Translations under genes and position numbers: made by a program
Part shown: piece by piece, positions 1 through 13,168 of the stretch
How positions within the stretch are numbered: position 1 is the first letter of the stretch
Layout: every line of letters starts with the position of its first letter
Notes under the pieces: model-generated
What the model was told of the DNA's origin: nothing
Seen by the model: the letters and a program-made list of their open reading frames with translations, nothing else
The model's database searches: none
Source of the DNA: Bisporella sp. PMI_857
Taxonomy: Eukaryota; Ascomycota; Leotiomycetes; Helotiales; Helotiaceae
Reading direction: 5' to 3'
Assembly (NCBI GenBank): GCA_021307315.1
Contig: JAJSPD010000012.1
Location: 558,001 to 622,000 of the forward strand
Length of the DNA: 64,000 nt

Positions 1-1571
1 CAACGGATATCAATACCTTATTATTCAATATGTGTTACTGGTACGCTCATTTATACTCTTGCAAGCATACAACCTATGCGCTGGGCAAATACTGCTCGTC
101 AGGTGGTCTTGTCCAAACTCCTTGCCGAAGGAAAAGCATCTGGCAGACTATCCGCATGGGAGAGGATTGCGAGGATTGCGCTATTCCGGCATCTCGCACA
201 GCTGGCACTACGGCACAACCTAAAGACGTAAGGAGAGTCAAGGTTGGAGGAAGAAAAAGATGAGAGTCACGCTTGCAAGGACATAAGGCCCCCGTGATCT
301 CGGCGTTCCGGAATTGGAGTTGCGATTTAAAAAAGGAGTCTATCGTTTTAGGAGATTAGAATGGGGTAGAATAGTCTTTGTTTTTAATATATCTGTTGAG
401 GGCTTATTTAATGTTGGTCATGCCGGATTGCGCAAGAGATGAGAATAAGGAGAAGTCTCCGATAATTAGATCCATGATAGGCACGACTTCAAGGCTCTTC
501 CGCCATATTTTCTTGTTTCAGACCAAAATTGCAGTTTATTATATTATAGTGGAAGAAATGCTGTCAAACTGACCAAAGGCTGGCGAAAGAGGAGATCGTT
601 ATTGTCCGTATTAGTCTCAGGTTTCTGGGAATTGGGATTCACGTGCATTGGTAGCACGGTGAAATTTTTACGAATTTTTCCCCAGCTGTGATCACATTTG
701 ATCAAGTCGTATTCGAGTAGAGTTGCTATATCTTTCTTATGTCAGATATGCATCGGTCTCCTCTTGCACGGATCCTAGAGCTCGCAGCGGTCATGGTCCG
801 ACTGAAGTAGCATGCCGATTATTCAGAATTGTTTTTCCACAGCCTCGATTGCCAGAGAGTGGTATGGCGGGACGAAAAACGAATTGAAGGCCCTGATCAA
901 GCAATACCGTGAGGCGGAGCCGAGATTTCTCTCTTAGTAATATCAATGCCAAGAGAGCTGAAATATTACTAAGTGAGATATTCTTTCACTCTACCCATTA
1001 CATAAGTAAGCTTGACAAGGATTGAATGATAAGTCATAAAGGTGCGGAGGTAAAATACAGGAGCCGTAGGATGGATGGTTGGTCCACATACGGTAGCGCA
1101 TATATGAGCAGATCTAATCGGGTTCCGGAAAGAGGCTTAGCCTTTCAATCAAGGTCGATACGACCCAAGCTCACCCCAGTTTTCAATCCTCCGTAAAATA
1201 TTGTGGGGAAGGGTTCTGGTAGTTTTGGAGTGGTCTTGTTTCTATGGTATTGTCCTCAGAAAGGCTAAAAGTATATCCAGAACCTGTCTCATCGCTCGTA
1301 CAGGATCTAAGTTCTGCCGGGATTTTCAGGAAAGCTTGCGAGAGCTTTATTCTCTCTCCATGCTAGGAAAATATCATTTAAAAGTTTCGCAAGAGACTGA
1401 AAATCACATGATACTTTCTTTCCCCATTTCACAGGCAGATTTTCGCTTAAATTTCCATTCATATAATGCTCAATATATATTAAATGGGGTGAATTAATTG
1501 AGTGTTACTCCCTCTTACATCAAGAAGCTAGTCTCGTAAGTTTTTGACCGTTCCCACGTGCATTTAAACAT
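1..1571. other. Intergenic, no gene recognised
   Basis: This stretch has only short open frames with no recognisable protein family, no splice-linked exons and no tRNA-like box structure that I could see. It may contain the 3' flank of the minus-strand regulator that ends at 1572. Confidence 0.5.
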
Positions 1572-3515
1572 TCAATCACCATGCCACATGGCTTTCTCCC
1601 ATAATCTCCTCGCGCTCTGTTCACATGCGTTCTCCAACCATAGGAACGATCCTAAAGTTCCCTCTACATCCTTCCATCCACTTACCCCCCATTTTTTGGC
1701 GTAACCCCTCAATGCTGAGACATACCAAGCTCCCTCTTCTTTATTTATGGCCGCAATGCCGCCGACTATCAGCATCCACAGCGGCAATCCCTCTAAGAAA
1801 TCCTCACCATAGATGACATTCGTCAACAGCTCACGCTTGAGCTGCTTGACCAGGACTTGAAGCGTGTCGAAAGAGTGTGGAATGGGTAGTATGACTCCAA
1901 TGGAGAATATCATGGCTGTGATCCGACATCCTTCATAGATAGAGTGGTTGGCTGGACCGCCTTGGAGCTCACCAGCGGAGGGAAGAAGGAGTAGCCGCTG
2001 TTGGATCGCGATTCTGATCTTGCATATCTGACCGAGATTCAGGCTGCTTGGGATACCCTGGACATGATGATCGATGGCGATTGTGGTCGCTGCCATAGCG
2101 TTGAAAATGAAGATTGCGTCGCTTGTGAGGCCATATTGCTGTAGGCGCTGAAAGCCAGTGTGGAGTGTTTGGAATCTGTTCGGTGCTTCGGCCCAATTCA
2201 GAACGTGCTCGATCCACCCTTGTGTACTACTCGATGGCTGGGAAGTGGGCTTGCGAAGGTGTTTGGTTGCGTATATTGTATCGCTACTATTATAGTGTTA
2301 GCACCGGCCTTTAGGATTATGCGAAATATGAGATTTTGACTCACGCAATAATGGTATCCGCAAGTCCATACAACCTTAGATTTTCTAGTCCACCTCTGGC
2401 TGCTATTATATTATCCAAAGCCTTCATATGCTCATTAGAACTGCGTATCTTGCCATAGAAATCAAGCCATTGGGCCTTTCTAAGCGGAGAGACGAAAGGT
2501 GTGAAGTTGCCCTCGTTTCCGTCTCTCTCCGGCTCTGGATCAGAACTCAGAAGGACAATCGCCAATATTATCTCATCTTTGTAAGCTTCCTCGGGATCTT
2601 TCAGCAAAGTATTGAGTTGCTGAATAACTACTTGTTTGTGTGCTAGAGCGGAGGGGGAATTCGATTGGAATTGGTAGTTGCGTAAATGCTCGAGATGTGA
2701 TGAGGCCGCGAAGACTAGGGCATGGAACAGCACGGGGTAATCGAGACTTGAGCCTAACCAAGCTTCGACGAGGGGATTCATGGGGCTGTTATTGATGTCT
2801 GGTATAAGTCCTGGAAGGAAGCAAGTGACCGCTAGAAACAGGGCCTGTTAGAACTTGTAACATCACGATAGTAGTTGCACTCTGACTTGGCGGGTTTCTT
2901 ACCGTGATCTACTAGATCATGAACAGATTGGCCTGGTTCTTCAAAATGACTTGTCAAGAATGGATCAAGCCTCCCCGAGCCAAGAAGTTCAAGAGGACTA
3001 AATTTGAAGCTCCTAGTATGAACTTGAAGGTTACCATCTCGAGGCTCTATTTGCGGTGCTCCGCAGAGGGCGCAGTGTGTTTGATTAGCCTCCTGAGGCA
3101 AATCGTCTCCTTGTATAGATCTTGAAGGAGAGGATATAGTGATCCAAGATCTAGTTGAGCTAGGCCGAAGGAAATCCGTTGTTTGCTCTTGATTCGAAGT
3201 ATCTAGAGTGGCCAGTGGGGAGCGAGATAGATCTCTACTCGGTGGACCAGACAGTTGAGCTGCTTCTGGTTGTGGTGCCTCCATCGGAGCAATGCTAATG
3301 TATTGGCGTTGTGCACCTTCCTCTAGCACTTTTGTCCTTTGCGATTGTGTTCTCTGTACCACCTGCTTCCTGATATGTGAGCGCACATCGTGTCTGCGTC
3401 CAGGTTTGTAGTTGGTACTGGACGCAGCTCCGTCCACAAATAGAAAAGCGTTCTGAGCAAATGGTATCTCCTTGGAGGGAGATTCGCCTCTCGACTTCAA
3501 GGAATCCGCAGCCAT
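1572..3515 (-). CDS. Fungal-specific transcription factor domain protein (PF11951 type)
   Basis: Three exons, complement(join(1572..2283, 2345..2831, 2903..3515)), close in phase and give 603 residues. The introns are 61 and 71 bp with GTGAGT/TAG and GTAAGA/TAG borders. The N-terminus has the conserved patch around residues 24-50 (FLFVDGA, then KPGRRHDVRSHIRKQ) typical of fungal PF11951 proteins, some of which are mislabelled tachykinin family. After a low-complexity Ser/Pro/Gln linker comes the helical regulator domain (NPLVEAWLGSSLDYPVLFHALVF, in part). There is no Zn2Cys6 cluster, which is usual for many members, so DNA binding is not shown. An in-frame upstream codon at 3617 is not ATG-led, so I chose the ATG at 3515. 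The target is unknown. Its isolated position offers no pathway clue. Confidence 0.85.
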
Positions 3516-5789
3516 TGAAGCAGGAAGAGAAATTGGAATTAAAGGTAAATTATTAAGGGTTGAGAGCATCATTAAGTAAAGGCTCCAGCCTGGTATATAG
3601 TTCAGAGGTTTGGTCACTGCTCCGTATCGAATAGCACTCCATTTTGATACGTAACTATGTCACGATGGCGATGTTAGACATTGGCATTAAGCTGACAGTT
3701 CCTTGACATGAGCTCAAATGCCAGATACCTATCGTACCAACCTACATCAACCATATGATTCGGTTGAGACCCTTCAAAGATAGTGAGCTAGCATGCTGCT
3801 TACATTGGCCGTTGCCCTGCGCCACCGCCAGGGTCGTAGGACGCTATTGCTGAACATCGCTATTAAGTAACTCTCGAACTCAAATCTTCAGCACTATGAC
3901 AGATCTATGAGATCAGTTTTACTGAATTTGAGTCTCGGGATTAAATTTATGTGCGGCATCTTTGAGTATGTGCTGTGCATGAGTAAGAGGTTGTATGATT
4001 GGCGGTTCTGTAAAGGCTTGTTTGAGGAATTAAGCGTTACCCCTGAACGGCTCGTCGCAGGAGATATTCCTTGGCGAGTAAGCAGGTGTAGTGTGTGCAT
4101 ATCATTGGTAATCGTTGTGCATAGTCATTCATTTAATTATGCCACAACGAGATATATAAAGGTGGCTGTGATTTCGGGCAACGGCCGTACCAATAGACAA
4201 CAATGTTCAACATCCAATACTTGCAACCAAGTTGCTTCATGTCGCTCCCACACGCCGCTGGTAGGATTTCGGCTTAGCATATTGCTTCTCATGAAGACGT
4301 TGCTTCTCTTTGGGGCAATAGTAGAGGCGAACAACATGCTATTGGAAGAGCTGAAACTTCTCATTTTCAGGAAACGGGATTGATTGTGGCTATGAATTTT
4401 TCTTATCAACACGAGGAAGCTGAATTTGAAAACCACCTCTGACTGGTTCCTCAACTTGGCATGCATACCTTCTCCTCTAGCTCAAGGCTATGAATAATAC
4501 TTAGGACCACTCTAATTTAACAGTTTAGTAGCCTCTGGCCAAAGAGGCCATGTGAATAAGCATGACATAGCTACAAACTAGAATTTTCACTCCTATCTTA
4601 GGTGTCTTTTCCCTACTATGTCACATTCCTATTTTGCTAAAAGTGAGTTCCTCGTTCCTGTACTAGTCTATATTCAATTTTAGAGCACACAATCTTCCAT
4701 AAATCTACCAGGTAATAGTAGCACAGTTTTTTCTAGGTCTTGTGATCATTACTCTCTATCGAAGAACGTCGTTCATTAGCAAGTGTTATTGAAAGCACCT
4801 TGCGAGGTCCTAGATGGAACAGGCAACTAACAAACTCCTCTTTGGACCAATATAAATCAATCCTCAAAAATCCGGTGGCTCGTCTGATGTATCCAGTCTT
4901 CCACACTGATTAGTGAGCCTACTAATATGGTTTCATATTCAGGAGGACAATTAGCTACAATCATTTTCTGTAATGTTCATACTCCTGAATTAAAAGGTTA
5001 TCGACAACCTCTACAATGCTATCTCAATTGAAACCACTCCTACCCGAGATCTTCGATGACACAATCAGTTGCTTCGCCAGTCCTGAGTCAGCGAAACTGT
5101 TTAGATGTAATGGCAGATCGTACAAGTGTCTCGGGCCGCTACATACAATCACGATCGTAGAAGAAAGAAGGCATGTGCTAGCCCTATATAAATATGATCA
5201 ACCGCGAGATTCAAAGAGTCGTTGCGTATGACGCTTCTGTCAGCACGCTTGAGCATCGAAGTACCTTGAACTGGACTAAAGCGGGGCTTGAATGAGAATT
5301 AGAGGAGTCGCTAGAGCAAAATATGCTGTTAGTGAGGAGTGAAAAGGGATGATTGGAGGGGGCTTGGGGAAAGCGAAGACGTAGGAGGTATCTGAAGGTG
5401 ATAAAGACAAAAGAATATGTTATTATGAAGTCTCAAGTCAGCCATTATCAGCGTAAACCCCCTATTCAACGCTTCTTATGGAATGACTTGTCAGCTTCTA
5501 AGTGGAATATCTTACTGTGCTCTTTTCACCATCATTACCGCCAATCTGCAGTCATGTAATAGAAGTCGTGAATCGCTATGTTATGCTTGATTCTTTTGAT
5601 ACCCACAAGTGTCTTAACCCCAGATCAAGTGTATATTATCAATGCTAACAAGATCTCACGCTTGGAAAGACGACTTGCTTCGAAGGAAAGGACCCCACTT
5701 ATATAGCACTCAAGGTATAGGCAATAATGCCACTCTAACAAACCCAATCAAACTGCTCGCCCATGCAATACTAAGTTTCTCGTGCTACT
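3516..5789. other. Gene-poor intergenic stretch
   Basis: Over 2.2 kb without a supportable gene. A TATATAAA-like sequence near 4152 precedes a short ATG frame at 4203, and a brief hydrophobic leader-like peptide starts near 4290. Neither extends into a recognisable protein. Composition is AT-rich with many stops on both strands, consistent with decayed sequence. Confidence 0.45.
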
Positions 5790-7023
5790 TACAAGCAGTG
5801 CTAGAATTCCTCGGCCAAATGGCACCCCTACGATAATAGGAACAATCTAGTGCACATCCGCGCGCGCCGTTCAACCACGCCAGAACAGGGAAACTAGAAT
5901 GCCGAATAAGCCCAGCATAGCAGTGTACAGCCTTTCCTCCGGCGCTGGTTTCCCATTTGGCGCGTGGATCTTTGCTTAAGCATATAGTCTTTTCGACTAT
6001 CATATATGTTACGACAGCAAGCAGAGTTCCGATCAGGATGCCGATAAACGCGAGCCCAATCTCTGAATTATCGAAGCCGTACACGCTGCAGAAAATATGG
6101 GGATAGCTGCCGAAGAAAGTAAAGGGCATCCCGAACTCGAAGGCGTTGTAGATCGTGATCGAAGAAGAAAGGATGGGTTCGGTGAGGAGCATACGGATCG
6201 GTCTGAAAAGCGTAACAGTAATAAAATCGTAGCGTCTGTCCCAAGAACATTTTTGACGATGGCAAACAGCCCCGCTGCCGTGAGTGGCGCTTCAGAATCT
6301 GCCTCTTCGATGTCTCGTTCGAGATGAGCACTGCAACTGCAATGTAGCCCTTATTGTCCACCGCCAGTCATTCTGCGTCTGCATTACAAAGCCTCCAATC
6401 AAAGGCCCAATCGTTGAGCCGAGAAAAGCAACTTGTGGGACTAGTACAGCTGCCAGCCCCCCGCCGTGTTCCATGTCCTATACATCGGGCAACCGTTCCC
6501 GCACTTATTGCTAAGGCAGGCGTGCCAAACGAGGCGGCAAAGGAGCGGCATACAAGGAGAAACGCTATATTTTGCGAGATCCCGGTTCCCATAGTAAAGA
6601 GAAGAAAGGCTGGGAGCGTGAAGAGATAGACGGCTTTGCGGTCATGAAATTCCGAAATTGGAACGCTTATCATAGTTCCAAATGCTGTGAGATGCTCGTT
6701 AATAAGCATATTCTAGACCCCTGATAGTAAAACGAAAAAAAAACCTACTAGTCCCGAAACTATACAGCGATATCCCGGAAATAGCGACTGCCCGACTAAG
6801 CTGGAACTGCTCAGCTATTTGCGAGGCTCCGGCCGAGCAGACAGAAGTGCTAAATTACTTGCAGCACACCAGCACAAAACTCTCAACAATGAAGACTCGT
6901 TATTGATCAGACTTACGCTACCAAGCCGAATAGTGCAGGAATGGCAGTGTGAAAGACTCTCGGGGCCATGCTCCATATCTTTGGATTTCCAGCGTCATCT
7001 GGCTCGTCCCAGTCAACCAGAGC
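5790..7023 (-). pseudogene. Decayed MFS drug transporter (DHA1 type), C-terminally truncated
   Basis: The minus strand carries ordered fragments of one DHA1-type multidrug transporter. They are the N-terminal start motif (DWDEPDDAGNPKIWS, about 6950-7010), a helix 2-4 block (TMISVPISEFHDRKAVY, about 6650), the GGGLAAVLVPQVAFLGSTIG block (about 6430) and the loop/helix block LLTEPILSSSITIYNAFEFG (about 6150). The blocks lie in different frames. An extra C near 6490 shifts the frame, and the codon where the family has Trp in a D-[IV]-W-D motif reads TAG. Further shifts occur near 6310 and 6210. A GTAAGT donor at 6912 suggests original introns. Homology fades near 5790, so the last transmembrane helices are missing. 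It is not a working transporter unless the sequence is wrong at several points. Confidence 0.8.
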
Positions 7024-7960
7024 ATATAGAAGTGAGGCGGGGGTGACTATCGCGGCCTCCAACTTAGAATCTCTCGGACTTTCTGCGTGATGAGGTCCAA
7101 GGCGCCATCGGCGAGGGCTTGGCTGCCCGCAAGTGATTCTAGCATTCTTAGGACTGACGACACATGCAGCACAGAATCGGTCGATGGGAAGCTCTATACA
7201 CTGTCTCTCTATACAACGGCACAAATATCGAAGTATTCTGGAACTGAAATGCAGCGGCAAGCTTCATAGAAAGGAGTTTAAAATGCACAGTGTCTTGGCA
7301 ATGGGAATATAAAGCGAGGTATTTGGTGAGTAGGCTAATCGCTGACATTTTCCAAGGTCATGATGCCATTTATAAAGGAATAGAAAAAAGCGCTTTTCAA
7401 CCAACGAATGTCTACATTGGCTATTTTCTTGGCGCTTACTCCATTCTTCAATGTTGGATTCTGGGGAAGACCTCTCACCTATTTTGGTCTATTGTTGCCT
7501 TGGCTACCTAGTCCTTATTATATGATACTGTAGATAGGTTACATCCTACTTCTTTAATAAATGGATATAGCCTATTCAGACCTTATTACACCAATATGTT
7601 AAATGCTATTACAGGCTTGACAAAGCACTCAGGAACAATTGCATAGCGACTGTAGTCAATATCTAACGCTCGAACAAACCATGTATGTATGGCCTTGAGC
7701 TTTATGACAGCAGTATAGGTCATACCAAAGCGGTTTATGAAGCATGGGCGCTTTGCTGAGTGATCAAGTGTTTTGCCTGTTGACAAATTCAATCTGTTAA
7801 GAGGAGAGGAGCAGGAACTTGCGCTGCAATCCATTGAAAGTGTGAAATGATAAATTTCTAAAGATGTCAAATAATACATTATATATTGTAAATGAGCGGA
7901 GGATATGTCTATGTGTAGTGATAAAGGAACAACTACAATATGTCAAATACTGAAGCATGA
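7024..7960. other. Intergenic, no gene recognised
   Basis: About 0.9 kb between the decayed DHA1 transporter and the 3' end of the intact DHA2 transporter. Only short frames without family resemblance are present. Confidence 0.45.
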
Positions 7961-9952
7961 TCACTCGCTTTGCTGCTCCTGCTTCTTCGCTTTGCCTCCC
8001 CACTCAACACCATATCCGCACAGAAACGCAATACCAGCCCCAGCAGCACACAAGTAGAAAGTACTCATGATCGCAACATTATAGGCTGCCATCGCCCCTT
8101 GTAAGATCTCCTCCCCTCCACCCTCATGTTTCACCAATGTTTTCAACCCTGTGGCACCTGCTGCCACGACTTTAGCAGCGTTGAGTGATGGAACATGTTC
8201 GTGCAGAGAAGACTTAAGGCGAGAGACGAAGATGTTCTCCCCAACGGCGAGGAATAGTGCGCCGCCAAAGAACTGGAAGAATACGGAGGTGGAGGTCGCC
8301 AATGAGATATCACTTTGAGGCAACAGTTCCATGAGCGCGATGAGCGGCTAGGTTGAGGTGTTAGTGGAAGGGTTTTGCATATTGTAAGAGGAGTTACTCA
8401 CCATTTGAATCACGATGGATGATCCCATGCCGACCAGCACCTGGATTCCGTTTATCATTGAGCTAGTGGTGTGAATGTCGAATGTGGAGAGAACACCACC
8501 ACCAATGGCAAGAAGGCCAGAGCCGAGGAAGAGCCATGGGTTGAAGTAACCAAATTTAGTCACTATTTTGATCAGTTAACGAGTTGAGCGATGCTTTGGT
8601 GGAGCCATACCTAAAGCTCCAGACAACAAACTCATGACAACAGTTCCCAGGACTGAAGGTAGAAGCCGAATTCCGCTCTCAACAGGCGTGGCATCTTTGA
8701 TGACTTGGAACCACATGGGTAAATAATAGGCAATCAATCTATGTGATAGAATATTAGCAAAGCTATCTTAAAAGACCGAGCCAACGAGAAAGGATGTCTT
8801 GTCCAAGAGGCTCTTACTGCACGCTACCCAAGCCGAAGAACAGGATTGTCACGGCCATGTATACATTTTTCTGACCGATTATCCGGAAGGGAATGCTCGC
8901 TTCATCTTTCTGGTTCCATTGCCAAACTGCAAAGGTAATCATCGTAATACCAAAACCGACGAAAAGCCCAATAATGGTAGCTGATTTCCAGGGATGTGTA
9001 TGGCCGCCCCATTGTAGTGCCAAGAGCAGCATCACGACTGCAGGCATGAAAAGGGCCAGGCCGGGAAGATCCAGGTGCTTGAGTTTTTCCTGAAAAGAGA
9101 GGCTATTCGTAGAAGAATCTTTGGGTCGAAAGAAAATTATGAGAACAACAGCCGCGACAAACCCGAGGGGAAGGTTAATGTAAAAACACCACCGCCAACT
9201 GACATTTTCGGTGAATGCTCCTCCAAGCAAGGGCCCAACAATGTTTGAGATGCTGAACATGGAGGCAACAATTCCAGCATAGACTAAATAATGCCATCAG
9301 CACACGGCAAGTCCAGTATTCAAGTAGCAAAAGGCATCGCTCACTAGGTCTCTGTCTTGGTGCTATGGAGTGAGCTATAATCACCAGAGCTCCTGAGAAC
9401 AAGCCTGCTGCACCCATCCCGGCGACGGCTCGACCAATGATAAGCATTGCTGAAGACACAGCCGTAGCGCATAACAAGCTTCCTACTTCAAAGATCGCGA
9501 GAAAGAAGAGATAGGTCCATTTTAAGGAGAAATGCTCGTATAGTTTCCCCGATGTAGGCTGGAAAGCACATCTAGAGTATAATTAGCAAATGGACTTGTA
9601 AAGCGGATATGAGAAAGATGTACACGCAAATCAGAAATGCGCTGCCATACCAGCCGACATCTTCCAGGCTGTTGAATTTTGTTGTGATTGTTGGCACAGC
9701 GGTAGATAGGATTGAGTTATCCTAGTAGAATTAGCGGCCAATTGGATTTCTTGAACAGGCAATACACACCAGGCCAACTAAAAGAACAGCCAAACATAGA
9801 CCTAAGATCACAAGAGCCAATGGAACACCAGACAAATACTTATTGTCTTCATCGACATCATGCTCTGTTTTCGGTACCGAGATGTTCTTCTCGTCATCAG
9901 TGATATCAATGTCGGTTCGACTCGCTTGGGTTGACTTCTCGGAGAGAGACAT
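7961..9952 (-). CDS. MFS drug:H+ antiporter, DHA2 (14-helix) type
   Basis: Seven exons, complement(join(7961..8347, 8402..8562, 8611..8738, 8818..9283, 9345..9571, 9624..9721, 9770..9952)), join in frame to 549 residues. It is a plasma-membrane exporter of the 14-spanner DHA2 family, the family of fungal toxin and drug pumps. Visible family blocks are [17 protein letters not shown] in helix 1, WYGSAFLIC then [11 protein letters not shown] around helices 2-3, [15 protein letters not shown], and [20 protein letters not shown] (antiporter motif C followed by [11 protein letters not shown]). The acidic, Ser-rich first 40 residues are cytosolic. The C-terminus ends in a Lys/Gln tail. It lies 0.6 kb from a Zn2Cys6 regulator on the same strand, a common pump/regulator arrangement. 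No biosynthetic genes are nearby, so the substrate is unknown. Confidence 0.92.
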
Positions 9953-10573
9953 CTCTGGCCTATGAAGATGACGCGAAGTGTAATTTTGAACGAAGTACAG
10001 CAAATATAATAGTCGTGAAGAACAACTAGGCTGAGGCGCGACCTCTATATTTCGGAGTTGCGGATTCCATTAGATTCCGCCCGGAGCCATATCGTGTAAG
10101 CAGGAGAAAAAACAAACAAACAAACAAATATCCTGGTCTCGCAATTCCCTAAATTTGGTAATCTTGTTCTTAACGTCTATCTTGTTTGACAAACTAGGTC
10201 TAATAATCGAAAACTAGTTCTACGGTGATATTTTGGGGAGAGTGACATCAAATATTCCATATAGATTTATTGTAGGTATGGCTGAAAAGGGAATTCCAGT
10301 AGTAACTAGGGGGTTCTAGGCATCAGTTGCGCAATCAGAAATAGATAAATACGTAGCTAGATCCCTCGAATCCCTTCCTTCCGTCCATTGGACAATGACG
10401 ATAGGTCTTACCCCTACATTCTATTATGATCATCATGTAGTAATTGGTGATTGATGGGTGATAATATTTATATTTAGTTTTTACACCTGAACGAAAAAGT
10501 GGTAATGGTGTACAGCGATTTGCTTAAGTTCTATTTATATCGATATCACCAAAGCTCAACGTTCCTTCCCTCG
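9953..10573. other. Intergenic between DHA2 pump and its neighbouring regulator
   Basis: Contains the promoter of the DHA2 gene and the 3' flank of the regulator. A short CAAA microsatellite lies at about 10107-10129. No gene is seen. Confidence 0.5.
10107..10129. repeat. (CAAA)n microsatellite
   Basis: Four to five tandem CAAA units after an A run, upstream of the DHA2 transporter start. Confidence 0.8.
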
Positions 10574-13168
10574 CTAGAATTTATTGTTGATTAGAGATGG
10601 ATCCACGGTAGAACTCCACTGAGACATATCCATCCATAAACCAGTCGTAGAGAGCAAACTAGTATGATCCGTGTCAGAAATAAGTGTAGGTGTGTCGCAT
10701 CTTATGCTTGCTTCTGCCGTAGACAAAATATGCATGAAGCTCAAACCAGTGATGTTAGAATCAAGTGAACCAGTCAATTTGGCCATAACAATTTTGGCAT
10801 ACTCGATCCTTGATCCTTGAAACATCATCCGTAGTTTCCACATAAAGTCTGGTATCTCTTCAGTCCCCGAAAAGGTTACTAAGGAGTCAAGTTTTCCAAT
10901 AAAGGCATCAAGATAGTGTAGTATATTTGCCCTTTCGCCCACGCTACCGATGGATGGACAGTCACACCCAGCCGTGAATTCTCCAAAAATCAGAATGGCG
11001 TATATGAGACGGAAATATTCCGTAACAGCAAATTCAGAGAACGTTTTCGAAGAGAGTGTCAACAAATAATCTAAATAATCTTTTGAGGCTTGAAGACATT
11101 CGATTAGGATCTCACCACGAGCTGGGGAATAGTACCATGCCCGCGAAGACTGCCTAGACATTATTTCAGATGCACTAGGCGCTTTTGCATGGAAGCCAAC
11201 TTCTGCCATGTAAATTTTCGCACAGTGGTAAGACGATGTGATCGCAGCTTCATGCATTCAGTAGTAATATTTGTATTGGTGTTTGTTTTTTCACTCACCA
11301 TTGTGCCACATTTCAGGAGTTGACGTCACCTCAAACTCCAAAAGTCGCTGTCGGAAATTCTTGGTTAATATCTCGACGTGGGTAGACTCCAATTGTGACT
11401 GAGCGTGTGGGGTGTTGTACTCAAATGCAATGCTGACCTCTTCGATGAGCTGCTGGATTCGAATGAAGTAGGGCAAAAGGTGATCTGAATTCGCATCACC
11501 TGTAACAAGAACCTCTGAATTAAAAAAAAGTTTATAATATATTAGAATGAAATAATGTTTGAAAAGTTATCATACATTCAACACAGCCCAAATTTACTTT
11601 TGAAACTTGCGTTATTTGTGTAGGAAGCTTTGGGATATTCTAAATAGGAAATATGTCTTGAGAAGCTGTGGACTCACCAAATTGCCCTAGAATTTGACTG
11701 CACTCGTCGATATAGCCATTATGCTTGAGGTTATTAGGTTTCCTCAGACTTAAACAAATTCTGATGAATGTTAGCGGATGCTGATCGAGATTTGATAAAT
11801 TGAATTTACGTGGAGCTGAGATAGTAACATCCAAGAAATGTCCTCATGGATTCAACATCTGATATTTGCTCTCGCCAATACTGATCTGCGGATTTCGCGG
11901 TGTCGATCAACCGGGCATTGAAATCGCTGAATAAAGGCACTTCCTTAGGTCTCCTATGGATTCCAAGATCCACTGCTATTGATACTACTATCTGAGAGAG
12001 TTGATACACTTGTTGCTTTTCGGGATCAAAGTATAAGTGATACCTAAGTGACATTAATAACTACGATCCAAGTCGACGTTCGAAACACCCACATTGACAG
12101 ATATACCAATAATCCTTGAAGAAGGTCTAAACTCTTCTCGCCATTGACGATGACCCTTTTGCTCAAAGTTTCTCTCAATTCTAAGTCCAAGGCGTATTGC
12201 AACTTTAGGTTTGATGATGCTCCATATAGAATAATTGATAATAGAAGAAACGGTCGCTCTCTACGAAGGAAATCCAGCGTTGTATGTGGGAGGAGTACAA
12301 CGAAGGGAAAATAAATGGCATGTTCTCTGAAAAGTCGCATTGATTCCTCGGCTCTTTCAACCTTGACTACGCCTTTTGAGATGGCATCTTGGATATCGTC
12401 AAAGACTAGATATGGTAATGCAAAAATCGGAAACTGTTTTGCGACTTTGGGCTTTTGAATGTATGACGGAATATATGAATCAGCGGAAGCTGAGTTGACA
12501 GGCGAGCCAATCGTGTCTGGTGCAAATTGAGGTGGGGAGTCCAATATCATGGAAGCCTGTTCGGATTGAACAGCTGAAATTGTTGGTGGAGTATCCTCCT
12601 TTGCCTCCGTGCCAGCTTTGGAAAGGAGTGCATAGAGACTGTCTAGCTTCTGCTCCATTTCGGCGACCCGCCTGCCTATGGTTAATTCTAATCAACTACC
12701 CCTTATATATGGATTCCCTACATTCTTGAATTCTTCGCTCGTTTCGGGCGAGCTTTGGGTTCCATAAATATACACTGCTTCCCATCTTTCAGACATCTGA
12801 TCCCTCATTAGTACTGACGCAGAATTCTTCGCCATAAGCCTATGTTCAATATAAAGATAATATTGATACATTCAACTGTCAGATTGGCACCTCTTGTAAA
12901 CCAGTTATATACAGAGGCTTTTAAAGCATTGAGAGGGCACTATGAACTTCTCTTAGACGTTTTCACAGTGAATGTATGAAATGTTTCGACATACTGAAAA
13001 TAAGCTTATCTTAAATATTTATATTATCTTATTTAGAATCTCAGGAAGTACTTACTTCTGGCAAATGCCTTCTGTCTGGCTTGGAGAGCATTTTCCCTTG
13101 TGGCTCCTGCATGCTTCGCATGAACGGCGTAGCTTGGCAGCTGGTATGTCAGCATCTGCGTTTTCCAT
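10574..13168 (-). CDS. Zn2Cys6 binuclear-cluster transcription factor
   Basis: Seven exons, complement(join(10574..11247, 11299..11514, 11678..11760, 11810..12043, 12093..12671, 12722..12796, 13056..13168)), close in phase to 657 residues. Exons 1-2 encode a perfect Gal4-type cluster, Cys17-X2-Cys20-X6-Cys27-X8-Cys36-X2-Cys39-X6-Cys46, split by a 259 bp intron. A basic linker (KARPKRAKNSR) and a heptad-like dimerisation segment (VAEMEQKLDSLYALL) follow. The long C-terminal region carries the fungal-specific regulatory fold (LLQGLLVYLSMYHLYFDPE, then QQVYQLSQIVVSIAVDLGI). It should bind CGG-type half-sites as a nuclear regulator. Proximity to the DHA2 pump suggests it may control that gene, which is inference. 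The first exon and the 13168 ATG are set by the cluster, and splice choices at 12671 and 11247 are the least certain. Confidence 0.9.

Noticed and set aside
3907..4383. 158-codon plus-strand frame
   Set aside because: No family resemblance, irregular composition, several low-complexity stretches and no exon partners; likely chance in a gene-poor region.
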